Shown here piece after piece: positions 31,838 to 43,226 of a stretch of 64,000 nucleotides of DNA. A model generated the notes under the pieces. The model was not told the DNA's origin. It saw only the letters and a program-made list of their open reading frames with translations, and searched no databases. Source of the stretch: Chlorokybus atmophyticus. Taxonomy: Eukaryota; Streptophyta; Chlorokybophyceae; Chlorokybales; Chlorokybaceae. Each line of letters begins with the position of its first letter. Within the stretch, counting starts at the first letter, position 1. Both the position numbers and the translations under genes were made by a program. The DNA lies in the NCBI GenBank assembly GCA_009103225.1, contig RHPI01001715.1:162856-226855 (forward strand), given 5' to 3'.

Positions 31838-32524
31838 TCAATCGCTCTTTCGCCGGAAGGAGCAGCCCTCAGTGAGGCGAGCCCTGCCGCCGGTAGGCTG
31901 GCAGAGGACTGTTGAGCAGGAGCCGCAGATGACCACGGTCTGCGAATGGCTGAACACGGTGGTGATGTTGAAGCAGCCTGCGCACTTGACGTCCATGAAG
32001 AAGCTGTTCGGCGACTGTACTAGCCGCTTCAACTTGTGCTTCTTGGCCTCCACGTCCGCAGGCGGATGCAACAGATCAATGTCCGCAGCCAACACCTGAA
32101 CCGAACAAGAAAGGGATGTTAGAGCATTAACAGTTTCAAGCCAAGTGCAGTCGCAATTCCGAGAGCAGCAGGACGCCGAAACAAGCAGCAGCATGATAGC
32201 AGCATAGCGCACACCAGCTCAATTGGTGACAAACGGCGAGGAGCATGAGCGATTGACACAAAAGCACATTCAACTTCACCACTTGGGGTTTGATTTGATG
32301 CAAAGCAAAGAAACCAGGCAGAAAGCAGCACGCAAGCTCCGGGTACATGGTGAGCACGCATGAAACGCTGAGGATCGTCAAAACAACATAACAACACAGC
32401 CGAATCCAACAGATAACATCGGCAGCAGGCCCAGCAGGCTAAGCAAGGGCGACAACGCAAGCTCTGGCAGTCACCCGACGGCAGCACCACCCAGGCGGCA
32501 ACCCAGCCAATCCGCACTTACCAT
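31838..32524 (-). CDS. RPS27: 40S ribosomal protein eS27 (two coding exons, 86 aa)
   Basis: The start codon 32524-32522 is the whole coding part of exon 1 (ATG|GTAAGT). After a 426-nt intron, exon 2 (32095-31838) encodes the rest. The 86-aa product has [29 protein letters not shown], a C4 zinc ribbon (CAGC ... CGSC, C-x2-C-x14-C-x2-C) and the invariant [19 protein letters not shown] end. It is a small-subunit zinc-ribbon protein. It diverges from the CCHC gene, with telo-boxes between. Confidence 0.97.
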
Positions 32525-32900
32525 CTTGGCGAGACGTCCAGACAACCACGTAGCAAAGCGAGAGTGCTTCCCAGCAACCTGCCGCTGCGGCAACCGCTGC
32601 GGCAAAGGGCGTCAACGGCGGCGGCGGCGGCGACGTCGGCGAGAAAGAGGGCGTAAACAATGTCGCCGCGCCTGCTAAGTAGAACCACCTGTATGCCGTC
32701 CGATCTGCAAGTTGGCCCATCGGACGGCCGTTGATCCCTTTCCGCGGCCCCTCAGCTCAACAGAAGCTTCCCGTAAGCCGCGGCTAGGGTTAGGGTTTGA
32801 TACAATTAGGGTTAGGATTTGGCGGAATTAGGGTTTGGGCGGCAAGCGGCGTTGCTGTCGGTGTTATTGTCGGTGGCGTCGTGGCACTGCGTGCCACGCA
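32525..32900. promoter_or_regulatory. Bidirectional promoter with clustered telo-boxes (eS27 / CCHC gene)
   Basis: 376 bp lie between the two start codons. Three telomere-repeat-like blocks occur within 52 bp: TAGGGTTAGGGTTT (32785-32798), TTAGGGTTAGG (32806-32816) and TTAGGGTTT (32828-32836). A (GGC)n run lies at about 32610-32640. This arrangement resembles plant ribosomal protein promoters. Confidence 0.65.
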
Positions 32901-34954
32901 ATGGGGTCGTCCGGGGAGTCTGGGGAGATTGAGGAGGGCGCCTTGACTGAGGTTGAGGATGACGACGAGGAAGGCGAGGCTGACTTGACCGTGCAGATCC
33001 TGGAGAAGGCTCAGAGGCGCCGCGAGGAGGCGGCAACAGCGGGGCCTCCTACCCTGGAGTTCGTTGAGGATGCTGATGTTGATGATAACGTTGTTGTCGT
33101 TGAGAAGGAGAACATAATTGCGAGCATTGACGCAGCGCGCGAGGTGGTTACGCCAGGCAACAATGACGCCGTTCGGAAGCTTTTGGTAAGCAGGTTGTTT
33201 GCTTCCCCACCTAGGCTGTTTAATCGGCGTCATTAGTATCTGGTGGTTACAACGAGGGTATCCTTGCCTGGTGGTTAAGCCAGGCAGCAATGAGCAATAA
33301 CAACGCACATGCACATTGCTTCACGACAATGTGCATTACTAGGAACGCATGCACATTGTCCATGGTACGCATGCACCACAATGTGCATGCGCTATTTTGA
33401 TCATCATAGACGCGTGCATGGTAGTATTCTGCTCGTTAATTCCAAATGACGCCGGTTAGCAGGTGATTGACTCTAGGAGAAGACATCGTACTGGCTGACT
33501 TAGTAGCTCTTTGTCCGCAGCGCCCATGCATTGACACAGTTCATGCAGGCGCGCATGCATTCACAAAGTCCATGCATGGGCGCATGCATGGGCGCAACCT
33601 TCAATGTTGCATTGGTTGCATGACATGTATAAGCGCATGGCTCGCAAGGCCAGCGACAACAACTTGCATTCAGCAATTTGCTCTTCATACGTGTGGTCCA
33701 TCGAATTGATGGACTGACTGTGCATTCCATACAGAGGGCCCCCCGCTACTTTGATTCCCCATCAGAGCAACAGTCAGCTGAGCCACGCTGTTACAACTGT
33801 GGTGAGACAGGGCACATGGCGCGCGCGTGCACTGCGGCCAGGAAGGAGAGGCCATGCTTTCTTTGCGGTCGCATGGGCCATCAGAAGCAAGTACGCGTGT
33901 GGAAAATGTACTATTGCTTGCTCGTGCAGTTGATTGTTTTACAACTCTAGCATTGAATGCCATCTTACACTTGGCCACTGGTACTGCGTCACAGGACTGT
34001 CCTTACGGACTCTGCTTCCGTTGCAAAAAGCCGGGCCACCAAGCGCGTGACTGCTCTTCAAGGGCTGCTTTATCTGTAGATGAGAGGCTTTGCATCTGCT
34101 GTGGGCGATCCAGTCATACGTACAGGGAATGCAGTTTTAAGTACTTGCAGAAGGACCTTGCGGTGAGTGGGGGCCCAGGCGCGCTTGCGGCGGTGGCTTG
34201 CGGGGGCATTGCTGCAGCGACATAACAATGTTGACATGTTGCAGCAAGTTGAGTGCTACATATGCGGAGAGCGCGGGCACCTCGCGTGCCACGATGGCCC
34301 AGCAGGTTTGCCCTCCAAGTCTTGTTACAACTGTGGTGGCTCAGGTCATTGCGGCGAGGTGCGTGTGTTGATCTATCTTCTTGGTGTAAGGTGTAAAGGC
34401 TCTCTGCCTAGCAGCTGTGATAATGTTTGTCTTCTGCAGGACTGCCCTGCACCAAGGCCCCGCGATCGCTCCTTTGGCGGCATTGGCTTTGGGCGAGCTC
34501 GCGATGATGCGCGAGAATGCTTTCGTTGTGGGGAGGTGGGACATTTTGCCAGGGAGTGCACAACATTGTCAGGAGGGGCAAGCAGTAGTAGGCGCTATGA
34601 GGTACGTCCAGTTTCTCCAGCAATGTGTGTGTTTGCCACGGCATGCTTGCAGAGTTGGTCAGCAAGCGCCAGCAATTTGTTTGTGTTCGACACATGTCTC
34701 TCCTTCCGCAGAGCTTGTCCACAGACCGCATCCAAGCTGCTGCAGACAGGATTATGTATGGGGACCCGCAGGGTTTTCACATGCAGCCTGCACAAAGTTA
34801 TTGGGGAGGTGCCCACATGGCCTCGACAAAGCAATTGAGGTTCGAGTCTCCCAGCGAGTATGCTACAGAGCAAATGTCGAGGAAACGTAGTGGCTATAAT
34901 AGAAAAGACGACGACGACCACAGACCTTTCAGCCGGCGGCACAGCCGTCGGTGA
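32901..34954 (+). CDS. CCHC zinc-knuckle RNA-binding protein with seven knuckles (six exons, 375 aa)
   Basis: Exons 32901-33185, 33735-33890, 33995-34162, 34245-34358, 34440-34601 and 34712-34954 join to 375 aa, all introns phase 0. The N-terminal ~95 residues are acidic. Then come seven knuckles: CYNCGETGHMARAC, CFLCGRMGHQKQDC, CFRCKKPGHQARDC, CICCGRSSHTYREC, CYICGERGHLAC (shortened, H-x3-C), CYNCGGSGHCGEDC and CFRCGEVGHFAREC. The C-terminus is basic and Arg/Asp-rich. Yeast Air1/Air2 (TRAMP complex) and plant zinc-knuckle proteins have this architecture, so nuclear RNA surveillance is a reasonable inference. Introns 2 and 5 interrupt knuckles 2 and 6 at the same place, just before the Asp-Cys. 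Confidence 0.88.
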
Positions 34955-36050
34955 TGGTATGTCTCTAGTAGTGCATATGCTGTAAATATTGTATCCCTAC
35001 CATCAGCTCTTGTTAGTACCGGAAAGCTCTGGTACAGTGCGTGCATGAGGCGCATGTAGTTGCAGCCCCAGCATATACAAATGCCCTGTATGTCTTTGGT
35101 ACACAGGCGGGCAAGGTAAGGTAAGGTATGGGTGTTGCCTGCAATCAGTAGGTAGTCTAGGGGTGGTGCATTGCGCCTGTCTGCCAGATTGGTGTGCGGG
35201 CTGGTGGCCATATAAACAGGTGTCAAGCTTTCTGTCATGAGTTGTGTCACGGGTATTCCCATTCCCTTTGGCTTGCTGATCTCTTTAGTATTGCGCAACA
35301 CGAGTATCGTGTGGAGTAGAAAACAGTTGAAACCGACATATAAGTCGGCATGAGCGTGGCAAGTAACAATTGACAACCACAACCCGCGCTTCCTCATTCG
35401 CCCACATGTGACGATACTTCTTTGCTTCAACAATGTCATGATTATTGTAGCTGGCTTGATGTCACTGATGACAACCGCATCAAATTGCCAGTGAGGCGAT
35501 GTTGTGCGGGTGGAGGCTTAATGGCTCTATACATCATAAATAGGCAGTGGAGGTAAAACACACACCTCTAGTTGGGACGTCAGGCTTCAGCCACGAGTCA
35601 CAGGCCAAGGGTGGATGTGTTGTGCGGCATGCAACAAAGCAGGCGAACGGACAGGTGAGAAGCAGCAACCAATCCCAGATCTTGTGGGTGTCGCAGGGTG
35701 AACATCACACCGTACCATACCCCTTATATACACTCGGGCATGTTGTGTGCTTTCCTTGAGACATGCGCTAGAGTGAAAACACAAATTCGAAACAGAACAT
35801 TGCAGGACGAACAAATGGATGACTCAATGGCAGTGGCTTGGATGCTCCCACTCAGGCCTCACGCTACTAGTTGAGCAGCATACATGACAGCATGCACCTC
35901 ACCTCCGCAACTCGGATTGAGTCGGAGAACATTGCAACGCGAGCGTACAATCAAAGATGAACTCCACGCACCGCTTGCAGATTGCAAGCGGCGTCGCGTA
36001 TACGTGCGTGCATCCGCCACATCATTGTGCGCTGATGGACACACCTCCTC
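34955..36050. other. Convergent 3' region between CCHC and coiled-coil genes
   Basis: About 1.1 kb with no recognisable exon. Open frames are present but lack domains or splice-site support. Confidence 0.5.
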
Positions 36051-39035
36051 CTACCATCGTCCTGGGCTAGAACACGTGCTGCGGCTGCGTGCGCTGGCGT
36101 TGTTGTTCACGCCGGTGCCGCAGTCGTAGTAGTCGTCGTGCGCACACCCGGCGTGACCGCTCTTCCGGAACACGCCCTCATCCACCTTGCTGTTGCTGGT
36201 GATGTTGACGGAGCCTCCTCCTGCCGAAGCAAAACGCCCGGCCTTGTCGCGGTCGAAACCGCTGGACTCGAGAGCGGCTCCGTACGCGGCGCGCGCTTGC
36301 GTGTAACACCTGAACATGAGCATGAGTGCGTGTGTGCGAGTATGTATCTGAGTGGTTGCCCAAGGCTTGTCCACCAGAATAACAACAACAACAACAATGC
36401 AAGAGAGCATGCGCGAACCTACCTGTGCACGGCCCCGTGCAGGCCCTCAGCGAACTGGGCTTGCAACTGCAACTGCGACCGGAATCGCGCTGCCGGCTCC
36501 GGCGCTGTCGACATCGCCGCCTGTGTGTGTGAATGTGCGTGTGTGCGTGTGTGCGCGTATGGGTGCGTGTGCGAGGTAATGAATGAAACAAACCAACACA
36601 GTTAAAGTAACTCTCATAATCCTTACCTTGGCTTTGAGTTGGGTGAGGATGTCGGCCACATCGTTGATGAGGTCCTGCGTGGCGGCCGCTGTCTTTCGCG
36701 CGAGCTGTCCACAGACACGCGCGCAGGCGAGTTCGTCATCACCACCACCACCACCATTACAATCACCCGCCACCTCCTCGCTCATGCGTTGTGAAGCCCT
36801 CGCCACCACGCTGAGGTTGCCAACGCTCGCCGCCAGCTGCCTCGTCTTCGCCACGAACACGCCCGTTGCTTTACTGCTGCTGCTGGTGCTGGTGCTGGTG
36901 CTCCCTCCTGCCTTCTTCACGCCGCTCGCTAATAATGAGGAGGAGGAGGAAGCTGGCCTCACCACCTAAGGCCCGGGTGTTGCGTGAATATGTACGTGTA
37001 CAACAATGTGATGGCAGCAGCATAGCTGAGTAGGAGTACGACGATACGATTCTGCAATTTACAGCACGAGCGCATTGCGATGGCGTTGTATGCACCCTGC
37101 ATGCACACGTGTGCGCGTGCACACGTGTGCAGTATGCATGCCTGTGTACATGCATATTGCACAGATGTGCATATGCATGCGTGTGCGTGCGTGCCTGCGT
37201 CCGTGTAAGTGTTCTCCCGCCTGTACGTCTGCATGTGCGTGCACGCGTCTCACTGGCTCTCTCACGCACACGCGTACATGGCTGTGCATACGCTCATATA
37301 TGCATACGGCCGGATGTGTACGCATCAGGAAAGACGGACACGGACAGACCCAACGCATTCTCCTCTCACCTCCTCATACGCAACTCCATGCGCGATCTGC
37401 CTCCTCAAGTCCGTCACCTCTTTCCGATGCCGTTCGTTGTCCCGCCGTGCCCGCGCACACGCCGCGCGACGCCAGCAGTCGCTCACCGACACAACAAGCT
37501 CACGCAACGCCTCGCGCACTTCTTTTTGTGAGGAGGAGGACATGTGGGCACGCGCAAAGGACTGCGCGGCAGACCACGCCTCCGTAGGTACCCTATGGAA
37601 CAGTTGTTGTTGTTGTTGTTGATGTTGGGAGGGTAAGTATACGAGTGTGATTACCATTCGTCGGCTTCGCGCTTTGCGCATACGGGCCGCGTGTGTTCCA
37701 GCGCGTTGGCGTCCGTGTGGTACGTGTTGACGAGGCTCTGCACGTGAGACAATGTGAGACGTTGTGAGTAGTGAGTTGTTGCACACGCAGCTTGAGAACA
37801 CGAGTCGCACAGTATCACGACAGAAAGCCGCGCTCAAACCAAGGGATGCAACCCAACATACATGCTGTGACAGTCTGTATGTATGATATTTCAAGAGGTC
37901 CCCAGAGAGAAGGGCACGACGTGGACGTGCGTACTTGTGCAGGTATGTGTACAGGATAAAGGGAAACAGTCTGTATGTACGCATGCCCACACGTACCGTG
38001 TACTCGGCGTGATGTGGCAGGTACGTCGCCCCTCCCTCAAACTCCTCCCACTCTCTCATCATCCCTCCATACTCCCCCGTGGCCGCGAGTAGTGCGAGTA
38101 GTCTCGCGTTGTCCTCACGTGCGCGGGCAGCGGCGTCCTCGGCGGCCGCCCGGGACCGCGCCAGGGCATGCGCGGCGCTTAAGCTCTCTTTCAGAGCCAC
38201 GAGCTCGGAAGCCAGGTCGCGGTTGAGGGACTCTTGGGAGGAGAGACGGTCCTCGCGTGCAAACGAGGCGGACTCGGAGGCGCGGGAGCGATCCTCGGCA
38301 CGCGCGCGCTCGTCCTCGATCAGCCGCACCCGCTCGTCCTGCACCACGTACTGTCACACGATGGCGCAACGCACGCACGCGTTGTTACATGCATGTGGAG
38401 GATGACATGCGGGCATGTAACCTCCACGTGCCTGCAGTGCGGAGCGGTGGCGCTGGAGGGATATCTGCTCCTCCAACGACGATATCTGCGCCTCGAGCAT
38501 GCGGCGGCGCTCGCTCGCCTCCTCAACAACGCACCTCAACCTGAGACATGATCAATAGACTTCTTGACACGATCATAAGCTTTAGACAAACGTGCACACG
38601 CCCACCCACCCACCCACCCACCCACACACATTCACACCTGTGTTCCAGTTGTCGCACGGTCTCGGCATGGGAACGTGCGTCCTCCTCCCTCTCCTCCAGC
38701 TTGCGCGTAAGCTCCGCCGCGCGGGACTCGAGCCTCTCGACCGTGCTTCGAGCGGCGTCGGCCTGGCGAGTGAAGAAACGCGCACGGTCCAACATGTCAT
38801 CGTCGTGTCTTTGGTCTTTGTCTTCACTCCTACGAGCAGAGGTGGAAGCAGGCATGCTGGTCTTGTGGTTGCGTACGACACTACGCGTGTACACATTCCG
38901 AGCATCGTCGTCATCATGGTCGTCGTCAATGTGGTGGCGTTGGTGTTTGTTGTCGTTGTTGTTGATGTGTGCAAGGGCGTCCAGTACACTGCGCCAGCTG
39001 CTACCACTGCTGCTATTGTTAACGTTCGCCACCAT
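36051..39035 (-). CDS. Long coiled-coil protein, unknown family (eight exons, 620 aa)
   Basis: Exons 39035-38638, 38540-38432, 38350-37997, 37737-37655, 37592-37370, 36965-36627, 36520-36423 and 36309-36051 close in frame to 620 aa. The N-terminus is Ser/Asn/Asp/His-rich. From about residue 85 to 285 a strong Glu/Arg/Ala heptad coiled coil runs across three exons (ERLESRAAELTRKLEERE, VRLIEDERARAEDR). Shorter coils follow in exons 5 and 6, with a Ser/Thr-Lys-rich linker. The Cys-containing tail ends in RSTCSSPGRW. Intron 2 has a GC donor (CAG|GCACGT). A structural, cytoskeletal or basal-body role is only an inference from the coiled coil. Introns are rich in TG/CA repeats. Confidence 0.7.
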
Positions 39036-40115
39036 TGCTGTTTCCTAATCAATGTTTTAGTGCATCAGAGCGTGCGGGTGTGTAGCGTCAAGGCCCCTGC
39101 GCAGGTCCAGCAAAAGCGCGATCGTTGGTGGTATATGTACGCATGGCTGGCGGCGTTGTTAGCAGGGAGGGGGGGGGGTATCAAGGGTTCAACGCAATGA
39201 TAAACGTCATATAACACAATGCCGCAGACACACACGCTACCGCGTAGAAAGCGCACTAGTACGAAAGAGCTCTCATGACACAACCGAACTAACGAACGAA
39301 GCAGCATTACTCCCATCAACCACTGCTGCGACGAAAGTTCCCTTTTGTTCCGCCTTGCCCATACTCTCATTCACTCGCACTTGCAAGCACTGTGCTCGCG
39401 AATCACATTCAAGAGTGACTTTCCGGATAAGGGATCGGTGATGAACAAAAGCTGGATCGCTTACAACTAATGGAGCAACTGACCATCAAAGCAAGAATGT
39501 TTGTTGAGTACATTCTGACCCAACCACGCACACGCAACGCCCACCTCCGGAGGCGTCCCCTTTCCCCTAACGCCTGGCCACCTTAGTTCGCAGAGGTTGA
39601 GATTGCACACCTCAGTACATTCTTCTTCGCCCATGCCAGAGATCAACGACGCCTGTTTGGTACCATGTTTCCTTTTCTCTTCTTTCCTCGTCTCACATCG
39701 CGCCCAACATACATACCCACGCACGCACGCTACTAGGCCTACCCACCTATCTCAGGTTGCGAGCCACGAGTGAAGGCGCGCGTGTGTTTGTTGGCAAGAC
39801 CTTGTGTGCGACACACCTGCAACGTCCGGCAGGGGGAAAGCGGGCGGCCGCATGCGAGTGCGCGCGCGCGCGCGGTGCGAGCCAGAAACGGTGCTGCCGC
39901 ATGTCGTGGCTAAACTTTGCAGTGCAGGCGCATTGAAGGAGGGCGACCGCATGCTGCGACTGAAGGTGTCGCCGCATGCGTTGCCCAGAACAACAACAAC
40001 AACCAGGAGGACGAGGGCGAGGCGGCGGCGGCGGCGGCGGTGTAGGTTAATTAGAGCGGAGTGCACAGCTGCAGCTCTCTTTCTTGATTTACTTATTGGG
40101 ACCTTTGGGATTTGC
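39036..40115. promoter_or_regulatory. Divergent intergenic region (coiled-coil / F-box WD40)
   Basis: About 1.1 kb between diverging start codons. It contains a G9 run near 39170 and (GGC)n at about 40021-40040, close to the F-box gene start. No telo-box was seen. Confidence 0.4.
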
Positions 40116-42502
40116 ATGGCGGCAGCGGGTGGAGCGGAGAGCGCCGGAGTCAGCTGCTGCGAGCCGGCTCCGGTGAGTGTGTGCACAGCACAGTACAGGA
40201 TTGTATTGGTTGTGTTTGCCTGCTGCTTTGTCTTCCTTTGTTTGCATGTTTGGGGTTGTGTGTGCCTGTACTGGTCTGCATGGTAAGATTGAACTTAAGA
40301 GAGGTTGGTTTTCCTGGAGTTGCAATTGCTGGCGGTTGACAAGTGCAGATTCTGACAGCTGGTGCTGTGTGTCTGTTGAGGATTGTGTGCGTAGGTTTGC
40401 AACTTGGCAATTCTTCCTAGTGATGGTGCAGATGTCACGTGGTCTGCAGTTGCCTTTGCTGTTGTCATCTTTCTTTCACTGCTTTCCACCAGTTCATCAA
40501 GTCTTTCACCCAACGAACATACACAATTTCAATGTGCATGTCGCTTGTAAAGCCTGGGGTTTGTCCGTCTCTACTTGTTTGGAAAGCTCAGAGATGAGTT
40601 ACTCAACCAAGACAAAGTAAACCTCAAATCAGTCAATCGATGGTTCGATTACATGGTCAGTCAGTTCGTCTTCTTCAAAACAAACCGCACGATCCTGTCG
40701 GCTGCGCGCGTGCCATAACACGACTCAATCACCACCACATGACTGCGTGCGTGCGTGCGTGCGTGCGCATCAAGAGTTTTCTTCCTGATACTCACTACGC
40801 GCATTGCTCGCGTGCACAGGACTGGGCGTCGCTCCCAGACGCGTGCGTGGAAGCCATCTGCATTTCTGGCGGAGGACGACTCGCCGCCATATGCGCCGCC
40901 GTATGCCGGTGAGCGCGTGACATCATATGATAAGGATTGTAGTTAGGATCCTCTCTCTGTTGCATTGAGTTTGGCAGAATGTATTGCCCCTCCTTGTCCC
41001 TTTGTTTGCTACACTGACACTCCAGTCTTTCTAGTACCATCCTGAATTCAAGCCATAAACCGACATTGCTCATGTTGCGCTGACATTGGAGTCGTGCTAC
41101 AATTCCATCCTGCTTGGCAACAATCTCGCTCTTTCTTGCGAGTCACCAACACCAACGCTGATATGGTACACCACTCAGGAGCTGGTGTCGCGCGGTGCAT
41201 TCGGACGTGTTGTGGCGCGAGCTCAACGGGCGAGACTGGCGCCTGCTTCGTCTACGCAGCAGCAGCAGCGGGCAGAGCGCAAGCAGCAGCGGCGCTGGCA
41301 ACGGTGGCGTTGTCGGCGGGGTTGGCAATGGTGCGAGCGGTGGCCCCGGCAGCTGGCGTGCGGCGTACGTGCGGAGACACCGGACATCGCGGAACTGGCG
41401 ACACAACAATGCAAAACTACAGGTGACTCGTGCATGCATGTGCGTGAGCGTGTGCGTGTGCGGGTTCGAATGCGCATGTACGTGTGTGCATGTGTGTTGG
41501 CGTGTCCCTCATCAGCGATCGTGGAATATCCCGCAGTTGGTGAAGGCGCATGGTAGCCGCGTTTGCTGCGTGGCCGCGGACGGCGACTGGGTCGTGAGCG
41601 GTTCCTGGGACCGCACCGTGCGCGTCTGGGAACGACAACAACAACACAACATCAGTGATCAGAAGCCCGCGTGGGTCTGCGCCCGCATACTAAAGGGCCA
41701 CAAAGGCGCCGTATCCGCCATAGCCATCATGGACATTAACCACAACTCCAACCCCAACAACAACCACACCCACAACAACAACCACAAGAAGCTCATCATC
41801 TCTGCCTCGTGGGACCTCACCCTCCGCGTGTGGGACTCCCGCACCTGGACGTGTGCCAAAACCCTCCACGGCCACGACGACTTCGTGCGTTGCGTCTCCA
41901 CACACAACCACCTGATCGCTTCCGGCAGCGACGATAAGACGGTCCGGCTCTGGCACGTCAAGACGGGGAAATGCGTCGGCGTGTTGAGTGGACACGTTGG
42001 GGGTGTTGAAGCGGTTGCGTTGGGGGAGAAGATGGTGGTGGGGAGTGCGGGACAGGAGATGAGGGCGTGGGATGTTGGGACGGGAGCTTGCGTGGCCGTG
42101 TTGGATGCGTACTCGGGTATTGTGAGTATTGCGTTGGATGAGAGGAGAGTGTTGACGGGGTTGAGGGATGGGATGGTGAGGGTGTGGGACCCGGCACAGG
42201 GGTGGGATTGGGTTCGCGTGTTGGGTGGGTCGGGACGGCGAGACAACATATACAGCTATAACAACTACAGTACTGTTGGGCCCGTGCGCGGCGTGTGCGT
42301 GACGCACGAGTGGGTTGTTGTCCTCTCCGGAGATGGGGAGTTGTGTGTCTACGACAAGAAGCGCCCCGACTTCAGGCCGGTGTTCTCGAGGATCGTCGGG
42401 CGGGTCGATCCTGTCTCGCGGGCGGTGGCGGCCGACGACGAGCGCGTGGTGGTCGGGGATGATGAGGGGGGACTCGCTGTTGTCGACTTCGCGGCAGATT
42501 AG
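40116..42502 (+). CDS. F-box / WD40 repeat protein (four exons, 458 aa)
   Basis: Exons 40116-40172, 40820-40908, 41179-41422 and 41516-42502 join to 458 aa. The F-box spans exons 2-3: DWASLPDACVEAI ... AVCRSWCRAVHSDVLW. A Ser/Gly-rich linker follows. Exon 4 carries seven WD repeats, seen in VSGSWDRTVRVWE, ISASWDLTLRVWD, ASGSDDKTVRLWH, VGSAGQEMRAWD, LTGLRDGMVRVWD, LSGDGELCVYD and VGDDEGGLAVVDF. An Asn/His-rich insertion (from AAC/CAC repeats) sits in repeat 2. F-box/WD40 proteins are substrate adaptors of SCF ubiquitin ligases; the target is unknown. All WD repeats lie in one exon, unlike the intron-rich 5' end. Confidence 0.88.
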
Positions 42503-43226
42503 TATTGTTGTTGTTGGGGGAGGGAATGATTGATGGTTGGACTGGGTAGATTTGGCAGAGTTGCGAGGTTTTGTGCTAGGAGTGCTAGGAGCGTGTGTTG
42601 ATGAAGTGTGCACCTGTTCGTGCACGTGTGCGCGCACGCCTGTGCATGTGCGTGTGCTCTTGGAAGCTCTGTTTGCTATTGACATTGCAGTGTCTGATTG
42701 GTACACATGCTCTCATTACTTGTCTAGTTGTCCCTGCTATTACTACTGTCGTTACTGCGATCTGTCATCCTAGGTGACGGCACAAGCAGTGCAGAACACT
42801 GCCGGTGGCGTCCATGGGTGGCACACAGGGGCAGGCAGAGCACTCTTTTGGTACCGCGCGTCGCTCAACACCATGGCATGGCACACAGCCATGTGCAAAT
42901 GGCCATGTCACAGTGACAAGAAAGAGAGCGATTGTGCACCAGGGAAAGACCACAAGGAGCTTCACGCCATACAGTAGCTGGCCTGCACGCACATCGTCGC
43001 ACACACCGGCCAGGACGCCGCTGCTCGCTCCTCAGCTATCAGCAGTTGTTCCCCACAACCAGCACACAAAGTCATGTGAGTCAACAACAAACGAACCCTC
43101 CGTCCGTCCACCCATCCTGCAACTCCTCCCGCCGCCACTGCCTTCCGGTTCAGTTCTGACTGGCCCAACGGTCTGATTGTCGTAGTCATCGTCGGTGGTG
43201 GTGGCGTTGTCGGTGTTGTTGCCGTC
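42503..43226. other. Intergenic region between F-box WD40 and FOP-like genes
   Basis: About 720 bp between a stop and the next start on the same strand. It should hold the 3' end of one gene and the promoter of the next. No exon or distinct motif was found apart from TG-repeat sequence at 42600-42660. Confidence 0.45.

Noticed and set aside
32785-32836. Interstitial telomere array
   Set aside because: Only short blocks of one or two units, placed in a shared promoter; a telo-box cluster fits better.
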